From Argopecten irradians (lineage: Eukaryota > Mollusca > Bivalvia > Pectinida > Pectinidae), in NCBI RefSeq assembly GCF_041381155.1, contig NC_091139.1, positions 11,455,905 through 11,519,904 of the forward strand: a DNA stretch of 64,000 nt, written 5' to 3'. Both the position numbers and the translations under genes were made by a program. This document shows, one piece after another, positions 9,990 through 22,439 of this stretch. The number at the start of each line of letters is the position of its first letter. Positions within the stretch are counted from its first letter, which is position 1. Below the pieces are notes generated by a model. The model ran no database searches and had not been told where the DNA came from. It saw only the letters and a list, made by a program, of their open reading frames with translations.

Positions 9990-12900
9990 TTTACAATATT
10001 ACAATATATCATGATACAACACCTATGTTTACAATAATACAATACATCATGTTACAACACCTATGTTTACAATAATACAATACATCATGTTACAACACAT
10101 ATGTTTACAATAATACAATACATTATGTTACAACACCTATGTTTACAATAATCACAATACCTTATGTTACAACACCTATGTTTACAATAATACAATCATC
10201 ATGTTACAATACCGTATGTTACAACACCTATGTTTTTACAATAATACAACACCTTATGTTTACAACATACCTATGTTTACATGTTTACATAATACAATAC
10301 ATTATGATACAACACCTATGTTTACAATAATACAATACATCATGTTACAACACCTATGTTTACAATATTACAATACATTATGTTACAACACCTATGTTTA
10401 CAATAATACAATACATCATGTTAACAACACCTATGTTTACAATAATACAATACATTATGTTACAACACCTATGTTTACAATAATACAATACATTATGTTA
10501 CAACACCTATGTTTACAATAATACAATACCTTATGTTACAACACCTATGTTTACAATATTACAATACATTATGTTACAACACCTATGTTTACAATAATAC
10601 AATACCTTATGTTACAACACCTATGTTTACAATAATACAATACCTTATGTTACAACACCTATGTTTACAATAATACAATACATATGTTACAACACCTATG
10701 TTTACAATAATACAATACATCATGTTACAAACACCTATGTTTACAATAATACAATACTTATGTTACAACACCTATGTTTACAATAATACAATACCTCATG
10801 TTACAACACCTATGTTTACAATAATACAATACCTTATGTTACAACACCTATGTTTACAATAATACAATACATTATGTTTACAACACCTATGTTTACAATA
10901 ATACAATACATCATGTTACAACACCTATGTTTACAATAATACAATAATGTTACATACCTATGTTTACAATAATACATACAACAATACCTTATGTTACAAT
11001 AATAATAATACAACACCTATGTTTACAATAATACAATACCTTACCTATGTTTACAATAATACAACACCTATGTTTACAACCCTATGTGTTACAATAATAC
11101 AATACATTATGTTACAACACCTATGTTTACAATAATACAATACCTTATGTTACAACACATATGTTTACAATAATACAATACCTTATGTTACCAAACCTAT
11201 GTTTACAATTATACAATACTTATGTTACAACACCTATGTTTACAATAATACAATACCTTTTGTTACAACACCTATGTTTACAACACAATACATCATGTTA
11301 CAACACCTATGTTTACAATAATACAATACCTTATGTTACAACACCTATGTTTACAATAATACAATACCTTATGTTACAACACCTATGTTTACAATAATAC
11401 AATACATCATGTTACAACACCTATGTTTACAATAATACAATACATCATGTTACAACACCTATGTTTACAATAATACAATACATTATGTTACAACACCTAT
11501 GTTTACAATAATACAATAATTACGTTACAACACCTATGTTTACAATAATACAATACATCATGTTACAACACCTATGTTTACAATAATACAATACATCATG
11601 TAACAACACCTATGTTATACAATAATATCCAATACTTATGTTACAACCTATGTTTACAATAATACAATAATTATGTTACAACACCTATGTTTTTACAATA
11701 ATACAATACCTTATGTTACTACACCTATGTTTACAATAATACAATACATCATGTTACAACACCTATGTTTACAATTACAACGTTACGATTATTTTACAAC
11801 AATGTTTACAATACCTACAGTTTACAAAGAAAATACATATGTTATGTTACAACACCTATGTTTACAAAATATAAATACATACAATACCAGTTTACAATGA
11901 TACAATACCTTATGTTACAACACCTAATGTTTTACAATAATACAATACCTTTATGTTACAACACCTATGTTTACAATAATACAATACATTATGAATACAA
12001 CACCTATGTTTACAAAAATACAATACATCAAGTTACAACACCAATGTTATACAATAATACAATACCTTATGTTACAACACCTATGTTTACAATAATACAA
12101 TACATCATGTTACAACACCTATGTTTACAATAATACAATACATCATGTTACAACACCTATGTTTACAATAATACAATACCTTATGTTTACAACACCTATG
12201 TTTACAATACCTTATGTTAAAACACCTATGTTTACAATAATACAATACATCATGTTACAACACCTATGTTTACAATAATACAATACATTATGTTACAACA
12301 CCTATGTTTACAATAATACAATACATTATGTTACAACACCTATGTTTACAATAATACAATACATCATGTTACAACACCTATGTTTACAATAATACAATAC
12401 ATTATGTTACAACACCTATGTTTACAATAATACAATACATCATGTTACAACACCTATGTTTACAATAATACAATACCTTATGTTACAACACCTATGTTTA
12501 CAATAATAATACAATACAATCATGATACAACACCTATGTTTTACAATAATACAATAACCAATCATGTTACAACACCTATGTTTACAATAATATACAATAC
12601 CTTATGTTACAACACCTATGTTTTACAATAATACAATACATTATGTTACAACACCTATGTTTACAATAATACAATACATCATGTTACAACACCTATGTTT
12701 ACAATAATACAATACATTATGTTACAACACCTATGTTTACAATAATACAATACATCATGTTACAACACCTATGTTTACAATAATACAATACCTTATGTTA
12801 CAACACCTATGTTTACAATAATACAATACCTTATGTTACAACACCTATGTTTACAATAATACAATACATCATGTTAACAACACCTATGTTTACAATAATA

Positions 12901-13645
12901 CAATACTTATGTTACAACACTATGTTTACAATAATACAAATACATCATGTTACAACACCTATGTTTACAATAATACAATACCATGTTTATGTTACAACAC
13001 TATGTTTACAATAATACAATACATTATGTTACAACACCTATGTTTACAATGAATTACAATACATCATGTTACAACACCTATGTTTACAATAATACAATAC
13101 ATTATGTTACAACACCTATGTTTACAATAATACAATACCTTATGTTACAACACCAATGTTTACAATAATACAATACTTATGATACAACACCTAGTGTTTT
13201 TTACAATAATACAATACAATACATCATGATACAACACCTAATGTTTACAATAATACAATACATCATATGTTACAACACCTATGTTTACAATAATACAATA
13301 CATCATGTTACAAACACCTATGTTTACAATAATATACAATACCTTATGTTACAACACCTATGTTTACTAATTAATACAATAACCATCATGTTACAACACC
13401 TATGTTTACAATAATACTAATACCTTATGTTACAACACCTATGTTTACAATAATACAATACAATTATGTTACAACACCTAATGTTTACAATAATTACAAT
13501 ACATCATTACAATACCTAATACAATACAATACATATGTATTTAACACCTATGTTTACCATAACCCTATGTTTACAATAATACGTTTACTATAATACATTA
13601 CAAGTACAACACCTATGTTTACAATAATCAATACCTTATGTTAAC
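9990..13645. repeat. 38-bp satellite array, part 1
   Basis: The monomer is tacaataatacaataccwta (first half) followed by tgttacaacacctatgtt, 38 bases in all, repeated about 95 times head to tail. The main variants are catcatg, cattatg and ccttatg in the middle, in mixed order. Many units carry one-base gains or losses, mostly in runs of A or T, and a few lack several bases. Since 38 is not a multiple of three, the open frames here (reading like YNNTIHYVTTPMFTIIQ) are by-products and not genes. AT content is about 70 percent. Confidence 0.97.
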
Positions 13646-14160
13646 ATACACAAAGGGGTATGAAACAAAATTACAAATTAGATACAATATTAAATGTGTG
13701 AATCATGAAGCAACACCGTATGTTTACACAAAAGTTTACAAACAAAATCATTATATCATAACCGATGAAATAAAATAGTGACTTCACTGGTTAAATAAAG
13801 TAAATTTATTTTCCATGCTACTTTATAAAATGAAATACGTTATTACACCTACGATACCATTGATTTTGCCCGCATCGTACAACAATGTTTCTATTATGAC
13901 GTTACGATAACGTCGGGTTTTCCGCTCCATTTTCGGATTTCTTTTTTTTATCGTGGATTGCAAAAATCAAATAGGCCAATCAGACAGCCAGAAACAAAAG
14001 AAAAAATTATTATATACGAACGACAAATAGACATACACACACAGGACAAAATTCAATCATCAGTCATAAACAAGAAACTTTGTCTAGCTAGCTATACACT
14101 CTGTTCTTCCCTTTCAAATACGGCGTGCAATATCCTCCTCATATCCAAAGGATTTTTTAC
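13646..14160 (+). repeat. Copy of the array-flanking sequence (half of a palindromic element)
   Basis: This non-satellite block is nearly identical to 16352-16839, which borders the array on the right. Both contain gatgaaataaaatagtgac, tgatttttgcc, a tgacgt-like motif near gataacgtcgggttt, and caatcagacagccagaaac. The same sequence is one arm of the palindrome at 21161-21707. It splits the satellite into two parts, so array and flank were duplicated together or the array expanded on both sides of it. Confidence 0.85.
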
Positions 14161-16208
14161 ATATACAATACAGCATCTTACAACATTTATGTTTACAATA
14201 ATAGGCTATTTCAAAACACATAGTTACAATACATATACCTGTGTTTACAATAATACAATACATCATGTTACATAACCTAGTGATTACAATTATACAATAC
14301 CTTATGTTACTAACACCTATGTGTACAATAATACAATACCTTTTGTTACAACACCTATGTTTACATATAATACAATACATTATGATACAAACACCTATGT
14401 TTCCAATGATACAAATTATGTTACAAACTTATGTTTACAATAATACAATACATCATGTTACAACACCTATGTTTACAATAATACAATACATCATGTTACA
14501 AACACCTATGTTTACAATAATACAATAACATAATGTTATAACACCTATGATTACATACAATACCTTGTTTGTGGTTACAATAATACAATACCTCATGTTA
14601 CAACACCTATTGTTTTACAATAATACAATACATTATGTTACAACACCTATGTTACAATAATACAATACCTTATGTTACAACACCTATGTTTACAATAATA
14701 TACAATACATCATGATACAACACCTATGTTTACAATAATACAATACATCATGTTACAACACTATTTACAAATACAATCACCTTAGTTACAATATGTTTAC
14801 AATAATACATTATGTTACAACACTATGTTTACAATAATACAATACCTTATGTTACAACACCTATGTTTACAATAATACACAATACATCATGTTTACAACA
14901 CCTATGTGTTTACAATAATAACAATACCATCATGTTTACAACACCTATGTTTTACAATAATACAATACATCATGTTAAAACACCTATGTTTTACAATAAT
15001 ACAATACATTATGTTTTACAACACCTATGTTTACAATAATACAATACCTTATGTTACAACACCTATGTTACAATAATACAATATGAACACATACATCATG
15101 TTACAACACCTATGTTTACAATAATACAATACATCATGTTACAACACCTATGTTTACAATAATACAATACATCATGTTACAACACCTATGTTTTACAATA
15201 ATGTTACAAACCATGTTAATACAATACCTTATGTTACAACCTATGTTTACAATAATACAATACATCATGTTACAACACCTATGTTTACAATAATACAATA
15301 CCTTATGTTACAACACCTATGTTTACAATAATACAATACCTTATGTTACAACACCTATGTTTACAATAATACAATACATCATGTTACAACACCTATGTTT
15401 ACAATAATACAATACATCATGTTACAACACCTATGTTTACAATAATACAATACATTATGTTACAACACCTATGTTTACAATAATACAATACATCATGTTA
15501 CAACACCTATGTTTACAATAATACAATACATCATGTTACAACACCTATGTTTACAATAATACAATACATATGTTACAACACCTATGTTTACAATAATACA
15601 ATACCTTATGTTACAACACCTATGTTTACAATAATACAATACCTTATGTTACAACACCTATGTTTACAATAATACAATACCTTATGTTACAACACCTATG
15701 TTTACAATAATACAATACATCATGTTACAACACCTATGTTTACAATAATACAATACATTATGTTACAACACCTATGTTTACAATAATACAATACTTATGT
15801 TACAACACCTATGTTTACAATATACAATACAAGTTACAACACAATACATTATGTTACAACACCTATGTTTACACAATAATGTACAACACCTATGTTACAA
15901 TAATACAATACATCATGTTACAACACCTATGTTTACAATAATACAATACATCATGTTACAACACCTATGTTTACAATAATACAATACATCATGTTACAAC
16001 ACCTATGTTTACAATATATACAATACTTATGTTACAACACCTATGTTTACAATAATACAATACTATGTTACAACACCTATGTTTACAATAATACAATACT
16101 TATGTTACAACACCTATGTTTACAATAATTACTAGTTACATACAATACATCATGTTACAACACCTATGTTTACAATAATACAATACCTTATGTTACAACA
16201 CCTATGGT
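14161..16208. repeat. 38-bp satellite array, part 2
   Basis: Same monomer and orientation as part 1, about 53 units. The first 200 bases are ragged and include a short piece near 14203-14224 that matches the flank at about 16859-16880. The array ends abruptly at ctatggtaacaagg. Confidence 0.95.
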
Positions 16209-16351
16209 AACAAGGTAGGAAGCGTCAGATCTTACTAAAGGTAATATAATGTAATTAAAGCCTTAGATACTATACAAATTAGATAATATATCCAAGTAAA
16301 TATTTTGCAAAACCATAGGTACTTTATTTAAGCATTGAAGTCATTATTTTT

Positions 16352-16839
16352 TTCATTTCATAGGGGTATGAAAGAAATTTTGTTTGCAAACTGTGTGAAT
16401 CCGCGCAACAAAATTTATATCATAACCCGATGAAATAAAATAGTGACTTCACTGGTTAAATAAAGTAAATTTATTTTCCATGCTACTTTATAAAATGAAA
16501 TACGTTTACACCTACGATACCATTGATTTTTGCCAAGGGATTATTTTTTTCCAAATCAATACGAAACGTCAATTTTTCTATTATAACGTCATGATAACGT
16601 CGGGTTTCCGCTCCATTTTCGGATTTCTTTTTTTTATCGTGGATTGCAAAAATCAAATAGGCCAATCAGACAGCCAGAAACAAAGAAAAATTATTATATA
16701 CGAACGACAAATAGACATACACACACAGGACAAAATTCAATCATCAGTCATAAACAAGAAACTTTGTCTAGCTATACACTCTGTTCTTCCCTTTCAAATA
16801 CGGCGTGCTATCCTCCTCATATCCAAAGGATTTTTTCAT
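16352..16839 (+). repeat. Half-palindrome element at the right edge of the satellite
   Basis: Homologous to 13646-14160 and to the right arm of 21161-21707 (ggatt, ccaaatcaatacg, cgtcatgataacgtcgg, gccaatcagacagccag). Only one arm plus the central spacer (ttttgtttgcaaactgtgtg) is present here. No coding frame is credible. Confidence 0.8.
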
Positions 16840-17273
16840 ATTCATTTCTTGATTTATACATAGGCTTTTCAAACACATAGTTCTGACATATATGTGATTT
16901 AAATATTTCAAACACACATAAAATTCTTTATTCTACAGTGATATACATATTGGTCACACAGACAGAAGTAGGTGAACAAATTTGTAACCACATTTAATGC
17001 TTGCATTTTGCAAAGATTTCAACTTTCCATACATTTGTGGGTAAATGTTGATACTCACTGGGAATGAAATTTCCCTTCACAGCCTAGCTTAATCAACATC
17101 CATATTTCTAATCAACAAGTAAGCTGCTTATATTTATTACGTAAATGTAAAATATATGGTAAACATGATCCAACAGGTATTCACTTACACGATGTTAAAC
17201 AGCTGTTTCATTTCATTTTTAACACTTTAAGAAACATCTGAATATATTGAAACAGCGACATAACAAACCATCC
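16840..17273. other. Upstream region of the TGF-beta gene
   Basis: About 430 bases of AT-rich unique sequence between the element and the TATA box. No gene or repeat was recognised. It would hold the proximal regulatory sequence of the ligand gene. Confidence 0.4.
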
Positions 17274-17280
17274 TATAAAT
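17274..17280 (+). promoter_or_regulatory. TATA box of the TGF-beta gene
   Basis: TATAAAT within cctataaatagg lies 57 bases upstream of the chosen ATG. Transcription would start near 17305, leaving a leader of about 25 bases. A strong TATA box fits a tightly regulated developmental or induced gene. Confidence 0.6.
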
Positions 17281-17330
17281 AGGAGAACAACAGCAAGCCA
17301 TCAATTAGATGAGTGCTCGGGAACCGCAAC

Positions 17331-19481
17331 ATGACATTACTGAATTATTTGTATTTAGTGGTGGTTACTCTCGGTGTCTTTGAGGAGGTGAGCAGCACAT
17401 CGAGGACACAGCGCGTGTTTCCGCATCGTCCGCTAACGCAATATGAACTGGATCTTTATGAACTCATGAGAAAAGAAGATACGGAACCGTCAACGAAGAC
17501 AGGAGAGAGATGGACAACAGATAATAGTTCTGAACGGCGAGCAATACACGTTTTGAGTCCACAGTTCGGTGAGTTGGCATACCATTGTAAACTGCAACTT
17601 CAAATGTAGGTTTATGTCATTTTTTTGTCAAAACGAGCAGATCGCGGAAATTTTCCCGGCTAAATTAAATAATATAATAATTCAAAATATTCTATATAGT
17701 TATATTTAATAATAATAATATAATGTACATGTTTCTAAAACCGGCTCTAAAATAAGGTGTCAATGTGATTGATTTTTACCCTATTAAAGAATTTGTCATT
17801 TTTCAGCTAAAAATTAAAAACTCAACAGGTTAAATTTCACACTAAAATACTTAATATTTACATCACTGTGAACCGTATTTACAACAAAAATGAATGTTGA
17901 ATGAAATTGGTATAGCTAAACATGTCGTCGCACAGACAATTTAAGTTAACATTATGTAGAAGAGAAAGGTGAGATTTTACCTCTCCATAAAGTTTAAGGA
18001 TTATACATTTTCAAAATGGCCTCCAAGTCGGTAATTTCTTAAACGCGTTTACAACAAAAATTACAAACATTTTTTTATGTATATATTTTCTATGTGAAAA
18101 CTTGATGCAAATACAATGTACTACAGAGACTATATTTTTGAAAATCACAAAAACTTATTAATGTTGAAACGAGACTTAAACGAGAACGAGAATCAATAAA
18201 ACAAGTAATCTCTTTAAGTTCAGAAAAATTCTATTTTACGACAGGTAACATGCGCCTAATTTATTTTTTCATTTATTTTTTTCTTCATAGGACACTTCAC
18301 AAGAAGACTGTACTTAAATCTAACCCCACAATTTTGTTTTCATTTTTTTTTTGTTTTTTTTTTTTTTCTTTTTTTTTTTTGCAAATGAACTTCTTTCCTC
18401 ACAGGAAACTTCGGAAAGAAGCTGTACTTCGATCTAACCCCCATCCCTACAAATGCTATCATTACCCGTGCGGAAGTGGTCTTTTCTGCCTCCGACTCGG
18501 CCACCGAGATTGGCGGGATCACTTTACAGGATAGTGACGTGGGTAAGAAATATAAAAAAAAAAGTTTACATTATCTATAACGGAGTATTGGGCAGTTGCA
18601 GAACTATTTCGCCTTTGCATTAGTACAAAGTTACATCCCTCGAAATTCGCAATAACCAATATACTCCTGCAAGTACAGAAAATGTTTTGTTCTTGGACAT
18701 TAATGAAAATGAGATTTAAATTTTAAACCAATTTCAAATGGTAAAATAACTTCATGCATTTAATATCGTGTATGTATTTACTTCCGTGATATTTGAAATC
18801 ATTCGCACAAAGGTATCGAAATTTCAATATAAAATTTTAGTCTTGATTATACTATGATGAAACAACTTGATGATATATTTCTTTTATTCTAAACACAGTG
18901 CTGCTTGGAAATTCCACAACTTCTGGTTACAAAATTGACGTAAGCGATGCACTTCACGTCGAAACTACAAAGGGACACTCAAACTTTGTAGTTAACGTAC
19001 AATTCCAGCAGCAAGTCCGTTTTCGGTCACATGACAGGAAAGATCAACGTCATCAACCCAACCATTGCTCGTGGTATTTGAAAACATTGATACCGATACA
19101 TTCTTCCAAAAGACCAACCATGCACGTACTCGTAGAGCGAATGAAAACAGACGCGATGACCTTTCAAGTACACCAAACGAATCAGAGGAATGTGGCCTGC
19201 AACCTTTGACTGTGCACTTCGGGGAGATTGGATTAGACGATATCATACTTCCAACTTCGTACGAAGCAGGCATCTGTGTTGGGAGCTGCAAGAAACTACT
19301 ATTGAATCAGACCATGTATCCTACATTTTATACATACCTGAACTCTTTGTTAGGCGCCGCGACATTACACTGTGTTCCGGTCACATTTAAACCTCTCACT
19401 GTCACTCGCATAGATAAAGGAGGAATGATAAATATCGTTCAGATGGAAAATATGAAGGTGTCATCTTGTGGCTGTATGTGA
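17331..19481 (+). CDS. Divergent TGF-beta superfamily ligand, 3 exons
   Basis: Exons 17331-17568, 18405-18542 and 18899-19481, all with GT-AG borders and matching phase 1 joins. Exon 1 starts with a signal peptide (MTLLNYLYLVVVTLGVF). Exon 2 is typical prodomain (KKLYFDLTPIPTNAII). Exon 3 carries the rest of the prodomain, a furin site RTRR, and a C-terminal ligand domain ending CGC plus Met. The ligand has six cysteines instead of the usual seven: the CC pair before VP is a single C (LHCVPV), so the cysteine that links dimers is missing, as in GDF9, BMP15 and Lefty. The expected length is about 319 residues, short for the family. Exon 3 reads in three successive frames, with apparent single extra T bases at 19020-19023 and 19065-19066. 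Assembly error is likelier than a dead gene because the rest is intact. Subfamily is unassigned. Confidence 0.85.
18291..18327 (+). pseudogene. Partial duplicate of TGF-beta exon 2 start
   Basis: The sequence cttcatag|gacacttcac and what follows matches the true exon 2 border ctcacag|gaaacttcgg 114 bases downstream, over about 37 bases. It has the same reading phase and an AG acceptor (GHFTRRLYLNLTP against GNFGKKLYFDLTP). After that the sequence runs into T-rich DNA without a donor site, so it looks like a decayed tandem exon fragment. Confidence 0.6.
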
Positions 19482-19592
19482 CACCAGAACATGTATCAAT
19501 TTGAAAGGAATTTTTATCAACATTTTCTATAGTTAGAATATAAGCCAACATGCTTTGTCCATAGATACTACTAATACTAGTATAGTTAGCAT

Positions 19593-19807
19593 CATCCTCG
19601 ATACTCAAAGGGTTCCTATCACTTACGATCTTTACACCCCTGGACTATCTCATAGTGAAATTAAAGGCAGCTACCGTTATACGGCTTGTTTGATGAACAT
19701 CAAATGACTAAATTACCTGTTCTATTCTGTTGCATCCAGTTTTACTATGAGAGAGTCCAGGGGTGTAGAGATCGTAAGTGATCGGAACCCCTGGAATATC
19801 GAGGATG
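19593..19807. mobile_element. MITE family A copy 1 (short, in the ligand 3-prime UTR)
   Basis: Inverted ends of about 70 bases, CATCCTCGATACTC at left and its complement gagtatcgaggatg-like at right, with acccctggactatctcatag and its complement inside. It lies between the stop codon and the poly(A) signal of the ligand gene. Flanks share tagcat, a possible target duplication. Confidence 0.8.
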
Positions 19808-19872
19808 AGCTAGCATTGAGTGAAAACCATCTCCATTTACCCATACATTGTACACAAACTTAATGCGTTTTA

Positions 19873-19878
19873 AATAAA
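19873..19878 (+). terminator. Possible poly(A) signal of the TGF-beta gene
   Basis: AATAAA about 390 bases after the stop codon, the first good match on the plus strand past the MITE. Its use is inferred. Confidence 0.4.
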
Positions 19879-20062
19879 TAAGGCTTTTCATGAACTGCTT
19901 CTTTTATTTCGGATTGTTGTCAACACCTACTTTCGTATGTGTTTTCACATACATGTATTGTATTGTCCTGATATTTTCTACTCTGGTAGGTGGTAGCAGA
20001 TCACCAAAGAACAGCATGGCCACAGTTGATTTTTTATTAAGCGTGGAGGTCCGGTTTTCAAG

Positions 20063-20407
20063 CATGTTATTCTCGACATTTTAGGGTTTACTATCACTGT
20101 CGTAATATCCATCCCTGGACTTCGTCATAACCAAACCGAATGCCCTGTGACGGTGAGTCTGTCTACGAGAATGGATGAGCAGTTAGCTAGGTCCTTTTAA
20201 TGAACATCGAAAGAATCGAATAAATTGTGGTTGATTGTGTGGCTTTAAAGTTGGGCGTCGCTCTTTGAAATCTTCAAAGAAGATTCTGCTAGCCTGTGAT
20301 TGGTCAGATTTTTTTCTCCTAAACTGCCGTCATTTTTTCTACGATATATGCATTTATAGTCCGGGAGTGGATATAACGAGTGAAAGTAAACCTTACGTAT
20401 CGAGGCT
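20063..20407. mobile_element. MITE family A copy 2 (diverged)
   Basis: The left arm keeps ttctcgacattttagggttt and atccctggact. The right arm keeps gtccgggagtggatataacg and gtatcgaggctg. The middle shares tgtgattggtcagattttt, in the reverse sense, with copy 5. Overall it is older than the other copies. Confidence 0.65.
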
Positions 20408-20967
20408 GCAAAAAATTTTACATCCAATATTGTATTCTCTAAGGGTTTCATTTGTTTTGTTTCATATAAACACTAGTGGGATGGATTTTACTTTTGGGAT
20501 CTTGCATCTCGAAACGCGTCTTCCCCGGAAATGCTAGATAAAAAAGAAAATGGGTAACATTAAACGGTTAAAAACACCATTGCATACTAATCCAATGAAC
20601 GAAAAGTCTAGAAATTCTTGTCATTTTGGGTCAAAATTTATATTTTGTTCATTTTTAGATATATTGTTGTGGTAACCATATAGCATAAACAACCGCAGAA
20701 AATAGACTATATACTGTATCTATACAATTAGCATATCTATATCAAAAATTCAAACGTTAAAGTAAATATTTATAAATATACATATATTTGTATACTAGGT
20801 ATGTAATTCTATCTGATAAATACATGTATGTAATATAGTTTTTATTTACATTCCTTTGTCTCATTTTCATGAATTGTAAAAGTCTACCGATGATCTGCTA
20901 CATGCCCGTCCAGAACGGTCTTACACGAGTGTCAATGTAATATAAGATTTATCAAACGAGTATAATA

Positions 20968-21032
20968 ATTTGATATGCAACAAGCCTTCAGACCTTATAA
21001 TTTGATATGCAACGAGCCTTCAGACTCTTAGC
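20968..21032. repeat. Two-copy 31-bp tandem duplication
   Basis: taatttgatatgcaac followed by (a/g)agccttcagac occurs twice in direct succession. It is a small local duplication with no coding content. Confidence 0.7.
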
Positions 21033-21160
21033 ATCTACGATTATTTAACGAGTTTCATATTAGATTATATTTATTACATAACTTTTTTCAAGAGAATTAT
21101 AAGCAAAAGTTTCGTAAAAGATATCAGACTTTTCCATACTACTATAATTATTTTTCTCTT

Positions 21161-21707
21161 TGTTTCTGGCTTTCTGATTGGCCTATTCATTTTTTTCATT
21201 CCACGATGAAAAAAAATCCGAGAATGGCGCGGAAACCCGACGTTATCGTGACGTCACAATAGAAACATTGACGTTGCGTATTGATTTGGAAAAAATGATC
21301 CCTTGGAAAAAATCAATGGAATCGTACGTGTAAACGTATTTCATTTTATAAAGTAGCCTGGAAAATTAATTATAAGCATTGAAGTCACTATTTTTTAATT
21401 TCATCGGGTTATGAAATAAATTTTGTTTGCAAACTGTGTGAATCCGCAAAGAAATTAAAAAATAGTGACTTCAATACTTATAATTAATTTCCCAGGCTTT
21501 TTTATCAAATGAAATATATTTACACGTACGATTCCATTGATTTTTTCCAAGGGATTAGTTTTTTTCCAAATCAATACGCAACGTCAATGTTTCTATTGTG
21601 ACGTCATGATAACGTCGGGAATTCCGAGCCATTCTCGGATTTTTTTTTTTTTTTTTTTCATCGTGGAATGAAAAAAAAATGAATAGACCAATCAGAAAGC
21701 CAGTAAC
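21161..21707. mobile_element. Long palindromic (foldback) element with CRE-like motifs
   Basis: The left arm (about 21161-21390) is the inverted complement of the right arm (about 21460-21707), around a spacer of about 50 bases that includes ttttgtttgcaaactgtgtg. The outer ends are tttctggctttctgattgg and its complement. Both arms carry tgacgtca palindromes next to gataacgtcgg. There is no coding capacity, so it is a non-autonomous inverted-repeat element. Single-arm relatives occur at 13646, 16352 and 21708. Confidence 0.85.
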
Positions 21708-21915
21708 ATACCCCGATGAAATTAAGAAATAGTGTCTTCAATGCTTAAATAAAGAAAAAACCGAGAATGGCGCGAAAACTCGACGTTATCCTGACGTCAC
21801 AATAGAGACGTCGACGATGCGTATTGGTTAAGAAAAAAAATCCATTGAAAATATTATGTAGTCTGAAAAATTAATTATAAGCATTGACGTAATTTTTAAC
21901 TTCATCGGCTGTCAA
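21708..21915. repeat. Partial third arm of the foldback element
   Basis: Contains ccgagaatggcgcgaaaact, a tgacgtca motif, gcgtattggtta and ttaattataagcattgacgt, in the same order as the left arm at 21220-21400. It is a truncated copy next to the full palindrome. Confidence 0.7.
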
Positions 21916-22124
21916 GCTATCGCTATACCAACTGACAGAGTGAAAGGAAGGGAAGTAACTCTGATGGATGAGAATGACATAACACCTGTAGGTACGAGAG
22001 AAATTGTCCCTACATTGATTGATATATGTTATTTCTGTCTTTTCTGTCATTGATTAACCTGTTACAGTACTATAAGTGGAAATCAAGCGTTAACACCATT
22101 GATTACATAGGTTTGAAGAAGTGG

Positions 22125-22405
22125 CATCCTCGATATTCCAGGCACTTCAGGTGAGAAAACTGACTAATCACATACCTATAGAGTCTTCATTCGAAGACTG
22201 AATAAAGAGCGAGGCCCCACTTAGAAGTCGTAGTGAACAACAGTGTATCGTTATTTGATTCTTTTAGTGTACAACAAAGAACGAAACTACCGGTCTCATC
22301 TGTCGACAGACACTTAACCTTCTGTTCGGTTATGACATTGTCCAGTGGTGGATATAAAGACAGTGATAAAACACCCCCCCCCCCCCCCCCCGAGATTCGA
22401 GGATG
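22125..22405. mobile_element. MITE family A copy 3, with poly-C run
   Basis: Begins catcctcgatattccaggc and ends gagattcgaggatg. The middle has the aacaacagtgtatcg and gacattgtccagtggtgg words of the family. A run of about 19 C lies near its right end (22372-22391). Confidence 0.7.
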
Positions 22406-22439
22406 ATTAGTGGTACCTTCGTTTTGACTCTATGAAAAC

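Noticed and set aside
10139-15979. Many open frames of 60-127 codons reading YNNTIHYVTTPMFTIIQ-type peptides
   Set aside because: They are translations of the 38-bp satellite in changing frames; the period is not a multiple of three and no start or domain is conserved.
9990-16208. CRISPR-like array of regular short repeats
   Set aside because: The units abut without unique spacers, and the region is in animal nuclear DNA next to spliced genes.
18340-18534. Open frames across the poly-T tract before TGF-beta exon 2
   Set aside because: They are out of phase with the exon, which is well supported by its splice sites and prodomain match.
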